Assembly (NCBI GenBank): GCA_003260075.1
Contig: QLIY01000287.1
Coordinates: 62,001-126,000 of the forward strand
Direction: 5' to 3'
DNA: 64,000 nt
Origin: Phallusia mammillata
Taxonomy: Eukaryota; Chordata; Ascidiacea; Phlebobranchia; Ascidiidae
In this document: positions 14,801 through 26,718 of the stretch, in pieces
Position numbering within the stretch: the stretch's first letter is position 1
Layout of the letters: each line of letters opens with the position of its first letter
Made by a program: the position numbers and the translations under genes
The notes under the pieces: model-generated
Database searches by the model: none
What the model was told of the DNA's origin: nothing
The model's input: only the letters and a program-made list of their open reading frames with translations

Positions 14801-15229
14801 TAAACGACAGGAGGCGTTGAATCTGATCCATGACTGTCTTTCCCAAATTCATCTTCGTGAATGCCGTTTTGCGAGGTCGGTGAGTTAATGTTGGTGCCGA
14901 GTGGTGTTGGAATGCGGCCGTTTTGATTGGCATCATTGGGCGTATGAACACCACGTAAGCCATGAATGCTGTGCATTGCGAGATCAGGACTTGTTGATCC
15001 GCCGTTGGGCGTGTGAAAGTACTGCATGTTCACTAACTCGCCTTTGCCACTAGCGCTACTAACACCATTGTAGCCGTTCATCGTGGTTGCGTGGCTGCTC
15101 TTGGTAATGTCGTGCACCATGGGGTTATAGGTCTTTGTCAGGAACTCTTCGTCCACGCTGACATTGGGTTGATCGAGGACCGACATGCTGCTGCTGTTGT
15201 TAATCAATGCTACGCTGTCAAGCTTTTCC
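5628..15229 (-). CDS. Hox4 homeobox transcription factor (Deformed/paralogy group 4), five coding exons
   Basis: This is a sequence-specific nuclear regulator of anterior-posterior patterning. Five phase-matched exons join to a 411-residue protein if translation starts at the ATG at 15186: 14769-15229, 10108-10259, 7469-7806, 6694-6845 and 5628-5803. The hexapeptide VYPWMKR (about residues 128-134) is the PBC/Exd contact. The homeodomain spans about 147-206 and has Gln50 (196) and Asn51 (197) in helix 3. HKLPNTK directly after it is diagnostic of group 4. A serine run follows near residue 217; the rest of the C-terminus is Ser/Pro/His-rich and low in known motifs. Unlike the usual single-intron vertebrate Hox4, the homeobox is cut between homeodomain residues 44 and 45, and two more introns lie 3' of it. 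An acceptor-like site at 15230 keeps the frame open 14 residues upstream of the ATG, so a further 5' exon or a spliced-leader site is possible. Confidence 0.95.
6117..6425. mobile_element. hAT-type MITE in Hox4 intron 4
   Basis: Termini CAGTGATTCTCAAAC and, reversed, CAGTGGTTTTCAAAC are imperfect inverted repeats. A perfect 8-base target duplication ATGTAGAG flanks it (6109-6116 and 6426-6433). Length 309 bases with no transposase frame, so it is a non-autonomous element mobilised in trans. Confidence 0.88.
6694..6845 (-). CDS. Hox4: Hox4 exon 4
   Basis: A 152-base exon between TTACAG and donor GTAAGT; phases 2 and 1 match its neighbours exactly. It encodes 50 whole codons with a short acidic/Gln-rich helix ([10 protein letters not shown]) and an aromatic segment ([12 protein letters not shown]). 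No known domain. Confidence 0.85.
7469..7806 (-). CDS. Hox4: Hox4 exon 3 (recognition helix and group-4 tail)
   Basis: The acceptor CAG precedes [14 protein letters not shown], the third helix of the homeodomain, followed by DHKLPNTK. A run of eight serines and a Ser/Thr/Pro-rich stretch follow. The donor GTAAGT leaves two bases (phase 2), and the next exon completes a lysine codon. Confidence 0.95.
10108..10259 (-). CDS. Hox4: Hox4 exon 2 (homeodomain residues 1-44)
   Basis: The exon is 152 bases, with phase 1 entry after CTAG and phase 0 exit at CAG with donor GTTAGT. It encodes the linker and the homeodomain N-terminal arm through SERQ, including [18 protein letters not shown]. The exon ends exactly before the recognition helix. 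Confidence 0.95.
10548..10625. promoter_or_regulatory. Homeodomain-core site cluster in Hox4 intron 1
   Basis: Two TAATTA-type cores, near 10551 and inside TTAATTAA near 10615, lie about 300-360 bases from the homeobox exon. Such cores bind Antp-class homeodomains, so auto- or cross-regulation is possible. Cores this short are common in AT-rich DNA, so the call is weak. Confidence 0.25.
14769..15229 (-). CDS. Hox4: Hox4 exon 1 (hexapeptide exon)
   Basis: The exon carries the N-terminal region, ending [12 protein letters not shown], and a GTAAGT donor that leaves one base (phase 1). The first in-frame ATG is at 15186 and gives MSVLDQ. Upstream the frame stays open to an acceptor-like TTTGCAG ending at 15230, with [14 protein letters not shown] sequence that could be coding. 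Whether that acceptor joins a cis 5' exon or receives a spliced leader cannot be told from the sequence. Confidence 0.9.
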
Positions 15230-18200
15230 CTGCAAACAACAATTCAGTTGGCACATTATTAATTACGTCGACAAATGATCTTTTGACGCAGTGGGTTTCA
15301 TGATTTTTTTGACCTACAAAGTAGACACCACGTTTTCGTGACAACGTATTTAACTAGTTGAACTTTGCAGTGTTCAAATTGATTGATGTTGGACTTTTTG
15401 TGTACAATGGTCCACAATTGTTTTACAACTTTATTCATCAAAAAAATAAGGAAAATCCTCGGCGTTTTGAAAAGTTGGTTACTGTACAACTATATGGTAT
15501 GACAAAAAAACTAAAATCAGTGCTATAACCAATTATATGAAACAAAACTCAAAAGAAGAACATTGCAATGTTGCATAGATTGTTGAGCGAGGTTTACCCC
15601 TTTATATTAGTCAATTGGGGAAAAATGATGCATTATCTAGTGTCAATACTGTCTTCTTAAATTTGGGCCATTTTGTCCGGAGCACCGTGACGAAAACTGT
15701 CTGAACCATAATGTATACAATCCTGAAACTTTTGTATAAACCCAGATCTCCGAATAATAGCGGATGTTTATGTGAAAAACCGCAGTATTAAGCTTTAAAC
15801 AGGACTTCCGTGCTGTTTCACGCTTCAAAGCAGACCCTTTTTGAAATTTTCACCAAAATTCTAAACACGCGCAGAAACCCTGAACCATGATACAACCAAC
15901 AATGCAAAATGGCCTCATTCTTCCTAACCACCTTAGGTCATTGCTACCTGTCGCGCAGTCAAGCAACTGTGACACCCCTATGGAGATGAAATATGTTGGG
16001 AATCTGCCTCGTACTTAAAACACTAGTACCAGCGCCCACAGCTTGGGCTTCAACAACGCAACTCTCACTGTGACAAATTAATCGACGTCGTCCAGCAGCT
16101 ACCCTTACCCCAACCTTTTTTCGCGGCAGGGCTAAAGCGAGTCCCTACGTCACAGAGCTTGGTTGATGGGGTTCGTGCGCACTAGCGCCATTTTGTTCTC
16201 TACCTTAGCGTTTTCTTGGGGCATGATCTCATGACACATGACTGGTTGTAGCATAAAACATTTTTTCTGGTCAACTGGCACATCATACCATGTACTTGGG
16301 CAATAGCTAATGTTTATTTCAATTTAACAACATCAATCCGATCTAGTTTTCTAGTCGTGTCAGCAAATCGTTAACTTGGCACTTTTTTCTGCAGTATAAA
16401 TTTAAATTTAACTTACCCTTCCCGGTGTGTTTTGTTGATTATTGTTTCAATTACAGTTTAACCATAATTACTTTCTTTCTGTCTCTGGGACCAGTCAGGT
16501 ATTAAATGCTGCTTACGTTTTAAAATCTAAGTCTTTTTATGATATCTTTCTTACTTTGCACCTTTTTAACCTTCCAAACGTTAACAAAGCAGTTTTATTT
16601 GTTTTGCCAAGCCATAAAACTTCTAATCATAAAGTTGTAAAACCATATCCGTTCTTTAAGGCGCAAGGCTTTTTAAAAAATGTTCCAGGGAATGATACTA
16701 TGTACTGAATTGTTAAACACAACAGATACTATGTACAAAAGAGAGGTAGCTCGTTGTATATGATTAATCTCGGTAGCTGAGCTGGTTTCACAACGCATAT
16801 CCCTAAAAAGATAGTCGCATAAAGTTGATATTGCAATTAATCAGATAACTCAGAATTTGTAAACTATCAAACAATTTCTCTTGTGCTGCTGGAATTTTTC
16901 TAACTGTGTTTAACTCAAGAAACAACATGTGCTGTGTTTGCGGTTCTATTTCCTTTTCGCAAGCAGCAATATGGTCGCGTGTCGGCATCTTGTTCGTTTC
17001 CTTGAGTGTTTCCCTTTCATCCGACTTGCCCAGCCCTGGCTCGATTCCGCTACCCTAGCTTTCGCTGCGGGAAAACGCGCCAGATTTTCCGCAACAAGAC
17101 CGCCCGATGCCACGATTGCGGTGTGCAGCATGGCAGGCTTGCAGCTGTGTACTCTGCTAACTGGCGGAAACGCTACGCGAGCCGTTCTACAGCGCTATCC
17201 TGGAGACATGTTGATTCTGGGAAGTCGCTTTCGTTTGCAATACAACACTTTCTGTTCGGTAGCATGCACACAAACGCCCCTATGTAGCTGTTAATTCATT
17301 GTCGGTGGTATCGAAAATTGCTTGACACCGAAGGCGGTTTGAGTAATGGAATCTTCGACTTCCGAAATCATCTACTTCGCATTTTTATAATTTTCTTCCA
17401 TTTAAATTCAATTGTGCCCATATATAAGTGCCAGATAGTGATAGCAGCCCTTGGCATTATTAATTGCTCATTTTCGGTGTGCATGCTTATGGAATTTCTT
17501 TCTGAAGGGAACAACTATAAACAAACGCACTGGCGGTTTTGTATACTATAAGAAACGACAAACTTTAGGTGGTAACGAAGATCCAATTCCAATCATAACA
17601 AAGCGTGTTTCTGTTATCATTAGTGGTTTAAACCTGATTGAAATAATCATTTTTGTGATCGTATGGAAGCAGTTTGCAAACCGTTTGGTTTATACAACAA
17701 ATTTCGTAACAAAATTTAAATTTAAAACAAGTATTTTGACACAAAATTAATTTGTTTTGTTTACAAACGTTTGGTCAAAGACAGAAACTGATTGACTTCT
17801 TTTTTGTTTCTTCACACAAAACAAAGGTGATAAACATAACAATAAACAGTTGACAATCTTTTTAGGAGAGGAGTTTATTGTGCTTTAATAAAGGAAAATT
17901 GGGTACTACAGAATGGTCCTCAACAGTGTATTTTGTCACAATCAGCTGTCAAATACTGTACCCAGCCCAAAGCTAGAAAAACCCAAAATGAAAAATTCCC
18001 CTCGCTTGCTGAACAAGCGCAGAGAATTGATTACGTGCAATTTCACAGAATGCTGAGAGGCAACATTGCAATTTCCCACGACTAAGAATAGTCCCCTCAT
18101 AAGTTGCGTTAATAACTCAAACTGGCCAATCCTCGCTGTGTTCGCGTGCCAATGGGGCCATCGGTTATATTCGTGACAGTGTCCGAACCCCAAGAGCTAA

Positions 18201-21200
18201 AATACTTGTTTGGATTTGCAACAACCGGAAATGCCTTGTCATTAGAACAAGGAAATTAATTTTCAACAAAGTTTCGAAATTTCATTTTCGAAAAGCAAGC
18301 ATGACGATACTTGTCAAAGTTTCATCATTATTTTATTTTCACTATAATGTGCTGCGCTTTTATTGTTTCGTTTCATGACGATTTCACAAATAACGTAATT
18401 ATATAGCTGTTCATGGAAACTAAAAAAATGCAACGGCTTGCTTTTGGTACAAGGTCGCAACGTTGGGTTATGCCAGCTGACGCAACATTGTGGCAACACC
18501 ACAAAGCATTCCGTTACATTTCCGTTGACATGTTTGGCGCCTCCACACACACTGTGCGCAAACACAGTTCACACATTAACTGGTCGCCACTAAGTATTTT
18601 CTTCGTAACGAAACAAAGCTAATTGTAATGGAATATGTGTAACGTAAAAATAACCAGCTTCTCCTGCTTTTGCTTAAAACTTTTAAGTCCAAGAAAGTTT
18701 TTTGTTTGGCCTAAGTTTGTTTCATTACCAACATATTGCTGAATGATTGTGTAATATTTGGGAGTTGGGAAACGTCAAACGCTAAAACATGTTGCAAAAT
18801 GTTACCGTCATTATTCGTTGGACTTTTTTGTTATTAACCTTAAAATATAAGAAATATATCACAATACACGCAGTTTAATGATTGAAGTTATGACATTTTC
18901 CATCGTAAAGAAAATTACCCATTGACCTTTCAAATATTTTTTCAAAGCTTACAGGATATCTTATCCGAAGTAAATGCGTATGTAAATAAATAAATGCCCT
19001 TGTGTAAACATTATTTTTAGCTATTGCGTTTGTTTGATATGGATCATAGCTTAATGAAGGGTTTGTTCGTAGAAATTGAGTTGGTCGCCTTTTACAAGGG
19101 TCTATAAACCGGCGTATAAAGGTCGGAAACCACGTCATACTAATGAAGGTGCACAAAGCATAGCAAGAGGGCAAGTGGCTTTATAAAGGTATAAAACTTG
19201 TGTTTAAAGTTTTGAAACTATATTCATATTTTATAAAAAGTGCCCAGGGAAGAAAAGAGGGCTATAGTCACCAAAACACAAGCTCAATTTTAGCACAACC
19301 ATGTTGTAATCTAAAACCAAAAATTACAGTTCAGATACCTTATTATCAAATTGGGTTTGTGTCACAATTTCAAACGTCGGTCTCTCACAAGTTCGTTCAG
19401 TATAATAAAGCTATCTCGTTTAAAGCCCTTTTTTCGTATGGTAATGAAAGTGTCAATTCTATTACAAGTACTTATTTTTCAAATTTTCCGAATTGTGTTA
19501 TTTTTAAAAGCATTGATTCTTTACAATGACATGGATCCCAATTCGGTAGTTCGGGTCTCTCTGTTTAGGGTCTCAAGAGGTTTGTTGTGGGGAAGAGAGT
19601 TCGTTTGAGTTGCATCAAAAAAAAACATGTATTGTTTCCTGTTTTTCTGCCACTAGTTTCGTTTATACCCCCTTTCACGAAATCAGTATGTTTGAATGAT
19701 GGCTTAACCAGTTCCATACAGCGTTTTTTTTTTTCAAACTTCGCGCCCCAAGCATTTTGCCAGGAATCGTATTTGATCGTGCTAAGGGATGTTTGTTTCG
19801 CTGCGCGTTTCTGCAGCTGGTCGCTTGCCAACCTGCGTGCGTTCATCTCTTCCCATTCGCATCACCCGATCACGGAAGGGGAACAACGCCGCCGTCGAGT
19901 CCACTTATATGTGCATTCGGCTCCGATTTGCACTGTCACCACGCGCGCTGCACCGTCCCGTGCCTTATCACGTACGAGTGACGTCATTAAACGCACTTCC
20001 GACACAGATCGCCGTGACGTCATCGACCGCGGGCGTCCAGCTTCTGTCAGGCGAAATGATTAATGCGATTTTGCTATATTTCAAACGCGTGACGACTTGG
20101 CGAATATGGTTGGCAAAAGGCCGATGCACGAGGGGCTTTCTCAGGAAACGTGCGAAATGTTGCCCACAGTTGTATGTTACAGAAAACACGAAAGAAACTG
20201 TGTTTCAACGTATCAAACCGCAAGCAGAAACTCTTTCAAATCAATCTCTTTCGAGCATAAACGAAAAGCCATTTCCACTATACAAATCTATGCACTGTCA
20301 TCTATTCCTTTTTCTATAACACTAAAAACACCTGTACCAATTTTGCCATTCAAAAGTACGTGATAAAACTCTATTTAAAACAATCCTTCGATGATGCGTG
20401 TTTATCCTTTGCAAAATGCAATACCGCGCACAGAAGCTGCGACTTTCTGCTTAGGCACATACAAGTTGACTGGATCACACAGAGCAATCCAAGTTTACGC
20501 GTGGGTCGATTCGTCATTTTGTCACCACCACTCACCTTAAACTTCACATGTGCGTGGCCTTGTCTTGCGCAAGCCCGCCTTTTGTGTGTTGGGGGCTTCA
20601 CTCAGCATTTGGCAAACTCCACAAACGTAAACCAGTCGCTACCGGTGCTTTGAAGGCAATAGACACCTGCAAGCGCCTTAAGTAAACAGCAACGCCTGTG
20701 TATCTCCACAAGCATTTTCCCAGGCGCGATCCCTTTTCGCTGCCCATCTAGTGGTAGCATCGACTCTTGTTCAAGGTTTTACAGCTTTTAATTATCGGAA
20801 AGCTGACCTGACTATTGTACGAAACCTGACTCCCAGTCGTCCAGCCATGGACTGGTCACTGTCATGGACTGACCGGTGCGTCTGGACGCGGTAGCTTGAT
20901 ACGGACGTCAGGTGCTCAGGCTCTCTGTACGGCGCCGTATACAAACAGTGCGCGTATTTGATAAACGAGTGGAGTCAACGTCAAGTGATATAGATGAGCT
21001 GGACGGTCGGTTCACGACTGGATCGCCGGGCAAAATCTACGAATGAGGCGGAAAACGGCGGAGCGAGACCGGGGTTAATAGTTCAGCGTTGCCTGATGTT
21101 AATCCAGTGGTCGAACGGTCCGGCGAGCAAATAAAGAGACGACGGCCTCTTGATTTGGGCGAGAGTGTGAAATGATGAATCACTTGTGGCTGCTCGACCG

Positions 21201-23531
21201 CTTTAGAGTGTTTTCGCAGCGTTGAAGCTGTTGTTGAATACCCTGGGATACGGTGAACTTAGCGTCGGGGCGTCAGTTACTGCTGAAACGAGAATCGTGC
21301 TCAAATAGGTATTGTTTGTTTACTTTCCTGGTGTTGTTATATAATGCCGGAAGCTCGTTTTTAACGCAAGTTCATGTTGAAGCTCCTTTTGGCTTGTATC
21401 CACGTGGCCAAAATTTCTTATATATTATGTTTCCAGCGGCGACTCGACCTTGTGTGCAGATCATTTAAGACAATCACGGTATTTGGTCTTTCGACTGCAA
21501 GGATGCATTTTTCATTGATTTTTGTAACTTGGAATGCACAACTCGAAATCACAATTTCGGAAATTTTTAACCTGCCATTCTAGTTCTTGTTGCATTTTTT
21601 TTCAAAAAAGCACTTCAGTTTCTGTATCGGCATTTTACAATAATTTTACAAACTATATTCAACACTAATCTTTGCTGTAAAAATCCCAACAAGTTAGCTT
21701 ATATTGTATTTTTTCTTGAAACAGTAAAAATATTTTATATAAACTTCTTTGCACATTAAAAATGAGACTTAGGATTAATTTCTTAAATTTTAAACTCAAA
21801 TAACTTCGATTACGTCCTGTATTGTGAAGTAGTCGCAAAGCAGTTAAAACACACGAATTATAAGGCTTTTCTATTTGTTGTATGACGGTTTCAAGTGGCA
21901 TCAGCATTAGCTTGTTATATTGAAGCACGTTGAATTCTACAGTCCATAACGTTTGTAGGCATATGGTAAAGTTTAATACTAAAACGTTATGATAAAAAAT
22001 ATATAAACTTGTTTGAAACTCCATAAAAATGAATACTAAGACCACAAGGAAAAAACAGTTTGATGGGTGGAAAGTGCGATTAACCACAATATAATTTAAA
22101 CATAGCTTACAATTTTTCCTTTAAACGTTGTTGCATTTAATCCACAAGCAAACTAAAAATGTTATCGATTTATTGATCATATTCGCGCAAACCAATTTGT
22201 TGTACCATTCATGAAGATTATTATCCGACATTTTTTCTCAACAGAAACAAAGCGGTCAGCAAAAAAGCAAAAATAAATTTCTTAAATAAAAAACAAACCA
22301 TTTTATAAAAGACGCGTTTATAATATTTTTGTCTGTAAATTTATATTGTTGGTTTAAACACATTGACTGCTTTTTATATTCCGGGTCTAGTAAAAAGGCT
22401 GAGACTCTGCAAAATGGCAGTTTAACTTTAAATGTTAGCAACCACATCTAGCCTTGAAGTCGTCTACTGCTCACGCTGTCTAAGCTGCACAAAATCTAAG
22501 ATACATCAAACTTTTGTGTAGTTAAAGAACCAGTTCCGCAGACAGTAGCGCAAGTTAGGGACGAAGGTGATATCTTGTTACAGTCGTCAGTTTTTCATCG
22601 GACTGTACGCATTATTAATCAACGAACGAAGATTGTGTTTTGGGTTGTCGGACGCTTTTTCCGCTCTGAGAATTTGAACAAAACTTTATGCTACCGTGGG
22701 TTACTGACAAGCTCATGGGTCATGGGAATAACCTTAGCAGTCTTGTTTGTAGCGTAACAGTCTTGTTTGTAGATAATTAATGTGTAGTTTGACCCCAAGG
22801 TTAGGTTTACATAGCCGCCGGAGTTTTTCGTTTTCTCGAATGTAGTCTCCTTTTACAGGTATCATCTTTGTTGACTTCAAAAAGGAAAAGGATACTAGAT
22901 TTGTGTAAAATACAGTGAGGACGTTATTGTATCGATCTCAAAGATTTTCGTGCGTTGCGTTTGTCCAAAACACACAATTAGCCTTGCAATTCTAAAGCAA
23001 ATGGTATTGGGTGCGACAGCGACTATTGTGATGAAAAATTAAAAACGATCGATCCCTTCGCAAACAGTGTTATTGTTCTATTCCGTCTTCAATACCCAAT
23101 GGGATTGCAATTTTACTTCAATCACGACAAACATACCAAAAGAAAAGTTTATTCTTATAAAGTACCTCATGAAAAAATACCATCATTTTCTGTCGTTGGT
23201 CTGTTACAGCAACATATACATACAATTGCACACACGTTGAAAAAACAATCAAAGTGCAACAGCACTGAGTTATGAAATCCACGCTTTGGCATTACAAAAA
23301 CAGTGTTGTTTTCTTTCAGTGTTTTGTGATATGAAACAAATTATTGGAGTTGTTTACTGGAATGCATGCATGTCAGCGATATCTGTCGCCGAAAGTAAAC
23401 TTGCTTCTATCCAGGTATGGACTGAAATATCCAACCAAAGTTTCACGTTATAGTTTGTAACTCGCTTTGCATGACGGAATTACATGCGCTGACCCAGAAT
23501 AACCTTTCGTCAGTTGGATAAACCCTTGTCA
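15230..23531. other. Hox4 upstream intergenic DNA, no gene seen
   Basis: No phase-consistent exons or recognisable domains on either strand. GC-richer islands lie at about 16960-17290, 19745-20110 and 20560-21290. Several frames are open together there because stops are rare, which is not evidence of coding. They are reasonable places for promoter or enhancer DNA of Hox4 (minus strand). An undetected 5' Hox4 exon could lie here. A possible polyadenylation signal for the sulfotransferase (AATAAA on minus) is at 23148-23153. Confidence 0.5.
19979..20022. promoter_or_regulatory. Pair of CRE palindromes
   Basis: Two perfect TGACGTCA sites (19979-19986 and 20015-20022), 36 bases apart, sit in the GC-rich island about 5 kb upstream of Hox4 exon 1; a TGACG half-site follows near 20089. 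CREB/ATF proteins bind this palindrome. A promoter role is inference from clustering and composition only. Confidence 0.35.
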
Positions 23532-23882
23532 TTAAGTGAGCTTAAATAGAATATCAGTCACGCGACTGCACCGAGGTAACGTTCGGTCGGAACAAAACTT
23601 GCCTAGGACATTAAATTCATCGTTTCGTAATTCTCCTGCAGTGCCAACAGGAACATATTTCAACTTGTGCATTGCGGTTCTGCAATCTTGTTGCACTTGC
23701 TCCACCATGTGGAAGTCTAAGTTGTCGCGCCATTCCCGCCAGGTGGCACTAGAGTTGCGCGTCGTTGTATATGGATCGTTGATAATAAGTTCACGCAATT
23801 TTTTGCGTCCACGCAATTTTTCCTTCAACATTTTTCTTTCCACTTTGTAGGCTCTCGTGTCACCAACAAGATTTAATTGTCC
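23532..23882 (-). CDS. Sulfotransferase exon 6 (C-terminus)
   Basis: Acceptor AACACAG, phase 0, stop at 23532. YTTTRNSSATWREWRDNL and the following VQQDCRTAMHKLKY match the family C-terminus; an extra tail of about 30 residues follows. A basic insert (LKEKLRGRKKLRE) precedes the YTTTRNSS motif and looks lineage-specific. Confidence 0.9.
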   Translation of the reverse strand, partial: GQLNLVGDTRAYKVERKMLKEKLRGRKKLRELIINDPYTTTRNSSATWREWRDNLDFHMVEQVQQDCRTAMHKLKYVPVGTAGELRNDEFNVLGKFCSDRTLPRCSRVTDILFKLT

Positions 23883-26718
23883 CTGTGTTAATACATAAGG
23901 GTTTTATGTGACTACAAAAAGCCCTATGGTATGGCGCGATTTGTTTTGAATGTTAAACTTCGCTCACATTTGAGTTTAATACACAGCCAATAATAGTTTT
24001 TTCATGCGATCAAAAACATTGTAACTTACAAGATAGGACTTTTTTAAAACTTTTTTCTTTGTCCTAACAACAAGTCCATAAAAAATGTTTAGTTTTCCGC
24101 TTGCCGGATGGTAAGAATAAGTTTTTTGACTTCCGAGTGTCTCAATACACTTGCCTAAAATACTTACATTTACCCCCAAAGCATGTCAAGTTTAGTACCG
24201 ATTGATACCCCATGCCATAGAAAAAACAGTATTTGGTGAATCTCTTTAAACTTCATGTGACTTATACCTCTGTGTTGGAAGTAATCCATTTTTCCATTGC
24301 TGTGGTCATGCTCAGTCCAACGAACTTGTAGATTTCGCTAGCGATATGCATTGGACGTTGACATACATCTTCATATCTTTAAAATTGACAATTCACTTAA
24401 CATTACGTTACAACACATACTCGGATTAAAAATCAAACCTATTCAATAATATGCATGCATCTTACATTTTTGTATTTGTTGAACGTTTATTGGTGATTGA
24501 ACTGCAGAAATCTTTACCTTATGACTTTGTATTTTCCATCGAGCCAAGTGTTTTGTGGGTCAAACCCAATATCCAAACTGTTTTCCATTCTTTCGCAAGT
24601 GACACCGATTGCTTCGAAACCATATTTCCCCTCAAGTTTCTTGCGAGAACCAAGAACCCCTCGAGGATCACGAACAAGATGTAGAATCTACACAAAGAAG
24701 TATTTGTTGTATAAATGGCGGTCCTGCACTAAACCTTGACTTCAAAACAACGAAACTGGGCGACGTTTTTAGCTACCAAGCACAGCGTTGCAGACAATCA
24801 CAACAGTTAATGTCAACCAGTTTCTATTTGGTCTGTGATGTAGAAAATCTGTAGTTTTCTGGTCAATGCATTATTACCCATATAGTGGTCTATGCATGAG
24901 GTTAACTGTTAAATGTTTGTCGAAACATTAACATTTGATCAAATTAACATGCCGAATCGGAGTTGTAAGTCGGATCGAAGTCGGGTTTGGATTAAATAAA
25001 ACGTTCGGGTCTGATTTCACACTGGACAACATTTTTACCCACTTTTCTGGCATAAATTCTTACCAATCCTGTATCAAAACTTGTGCACTCCCAGTTTAAA
25101 GCCAAAGCATGTCATTTGAGGCGATTTCTACCACAGTGCTTATTTGCATACATCCGGCTTGACATATACTTTTATAGTACAGTACATCCGACCTACTAAC
25201 CTTAATATCGAACGAAGGGTTTTCAAGTAACGGTTTCAAGGTCATGAGGTCGCAAATCCGAATAACCTTGATGGCGGTCAAGTGAGATATTTCACACATT
25301 TCTGATGCCACTTCTGAATCAACGGGATCACATTCCCAGCAAGCTTTGGGAATCTTGCAAAATTCTTCTGAACACATTCGTTTTGACTTCTCCCTGCAAG
25401 GAAATGCAAACACTGTCAGTCTTCGCGGCTTGTTGCCAGGGAAGTTATTCAATAGTACAAGACTGCGACATATCATCATCAACTATTTATCAATACAAAA
25501 ACGAGGGTAAATACAAGAAAGCAATAGGGACATTGTAAATACAGTTGTCTTTCCGCTTTTTCACAGTGTTACGCACCAACGCTAGCAAAGCATTGTTAAT
25601 TAGGTAACTACAGCACAGTACAAAAACATCATAATCATGTGTCATTTTAACTTTATTTACTATAATTTATAACTAGAGATGGAAGCAGTGCACACTGTTT
25701 CGATCTTATAACTGAAATATTCAAATGTATCAATCAAGGGGTAAATCAATCTCTGTTTATCTATTCTGTATCATTGGCAGCACACGACGTACCGAAAGCA
25801 GAAGTTTTGCTGCAGACATAAGTTCGCAGAGGTATAATCGCTTTGTTTTCTTGAACCCTTGTCAATAGGCAAAGAATCCTGATTCGAAATGTTGCATTGA
25901 AACAAGTTTGTGAGGTATTCAACACGAAGTGGATCGTCAATTTTGGCACATCCATATCCGAACGGCAGAAGTGGCTCGAAGTGGAAAAATACATCAGGAC
26001 GTTGGTTGAAGAGTTGGCCAAAAAATGTAGAGCCAGATCGGTGGCTTGTTAGAATTATTACCCCTAGTAACAAAGATAAAACGCTGAAACAAATAATATA
26101 TAAAGACAAAACTTATCCTATTAAGGCACAGAGACTGTAGAACCCATAAATGTCTTTGAGATTTGTTGCAGTGTGCAGAAGTTGCTATATAAAATTTTGA
26201 AAAGCAGTTTTTGCTGCGATTCCGTTGGCGATAAAAACGGCACAAAAACATTGTGATGCAGAAAATTACCGAACTGACTGAGGTGAGAAGGTTGATTTAT
26301 TTGTCCAAGGCAAGCCAAACTACACTAAGGTTTTTCCACCAGTCATCTTTTGGTTGTTATTAATGGGCATGTGAAAAACATTATCAACCAGACCACTAAG
26401 TCCGCGCAGTTTCTGACACAATACTGAAAAGTCTGTTAGTAAGTCAGCCGTGGTTCCCGCTGACGGGCAAGTTAAACACAATGCCACCTTAACCACTAAG
26501 CCCATACCTTTTCGTCTTTCTTGCGATTGCTGGACATGTTCAATCCACGGCGTTTGCTTCATTTTAAAGTCATTCCTTCTCGTTGGTGTGTCCCCCACAC
26601 TTTGCATAGCCTCATACAAACATAACGCTAAGAATGTGATAACGGCGGAGCGAATCGTAAAGTTCCGGTAACGGCGAAATCTGCAGTTCTGGGGTATAGG
26701 AAATCCTATTCTTGACAT
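23532..26718 (-). CDS. Golgi carbohydrate 6-O-sulfotransferase (CHST1-7 type), six coding exons
   Basis: The enzyme transfers sulfate from PAPS to the 6-position of sugars in glycosaminoglycans or glycoproteins, in the Golgi lumen. Six exons join in perfect phase to 490 residues from the ATG at 26718: 26340-26718, 25793-26063, 25201-25393, 24518-24687, 24268-24376, 23532-23882. It is a type II membrane protein: a short basic N-terminus, then one membrane segment around residues 20-37. The 5'-phosphosulfate loop is ILTSHRSGSTFF (about 130-141), followed by GQLFNQRPDVF as in the family. The 3'-phosphate site is HLVRDPRGVLGSRK (about 284-297). RYEDV and YTTTRNSS near the C-terminus are also family-typical. 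Acceptor sugar cannot be told. An in-frame ATG at 26775 would add 19 residues. Exon 1 uses a weak donor (GTGGAA), accepted because the phase and family alignment fit. Confidence 0.93.
24268..24376 (-). CDS. Sulfotransferase exon 5
   Basis: Acceptor TTTAAAG, donor GTATAA, phase 2 in and 0 out. Encodes (R)YEDVCQRP and IYKFVGLSM, the usual segment after the PAPS sites. Confidence 0.9.
24518..24687 (-). CDS. Sulfotransferase exon 4 (PAPS 3'-phosphate site)
   Basis: Acceptor GTGTAG, donor GTAAAG. Begins ILHLVRDPRGVLGSRK, the RDPR..SR signature of the family, and ends KYKVI plus two bases of the arginine of the RYEDV motif. Confidence 0.93.
25201..25393 (-). CDS. Sulfotransferase exon 3
   Basis: Acceptor TTGCAG, donor GTTAGT, phase 2 in and 0 out. 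Cys-rich segment (RMCSEEFCKIPKACWECD) followed by IKVIRICDL and PLLENPSFDIK, matching the family's region before the 3'-phosphate site. Confidence 0.92.
25793..26063 (-). CDS. Sulfotransferase exon 2 (PAPS 5'-phosphosulfate loop)
   Basis: Acceptor TTACTAG, donor GTACGT. Contains SHRSGSTFFGQLFNQRPDVF and the conserved EYLTNLFQCNIS region. Phases are 1 in and 2 out. The GTACGT donor was chosen because it alone restores the frame into exon 3. Confidence 0.9.
26340..26718 (-). CDS. Sulfotransferase exon 1 (cytosolic tail, membrane anchor, stem)
   Basis: Starts MSRIGF at 26718; alternative in-frame starts are 26739 and 26775, and the frame stays open further upstream. It encodes RFRRYR then the hydrophobic anchor ITFLALCLY and a variable stem. 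It ends KMT plus one base before GTGGAA; the next exon completes GVIIL. Confidence 0.8.

Noticed and set aside
16929-17294. Plus-strand open frame of about 120 codons
   Set aside because: Three frames are open together in a GC-rich block; no domain, no splice support, low complexity typical of chance.
19587-20319. Overlapping plus-strand frames up to 176 codons
   Set aside because: Openness follows base composition; residues are basic and disordered without family resemblance.
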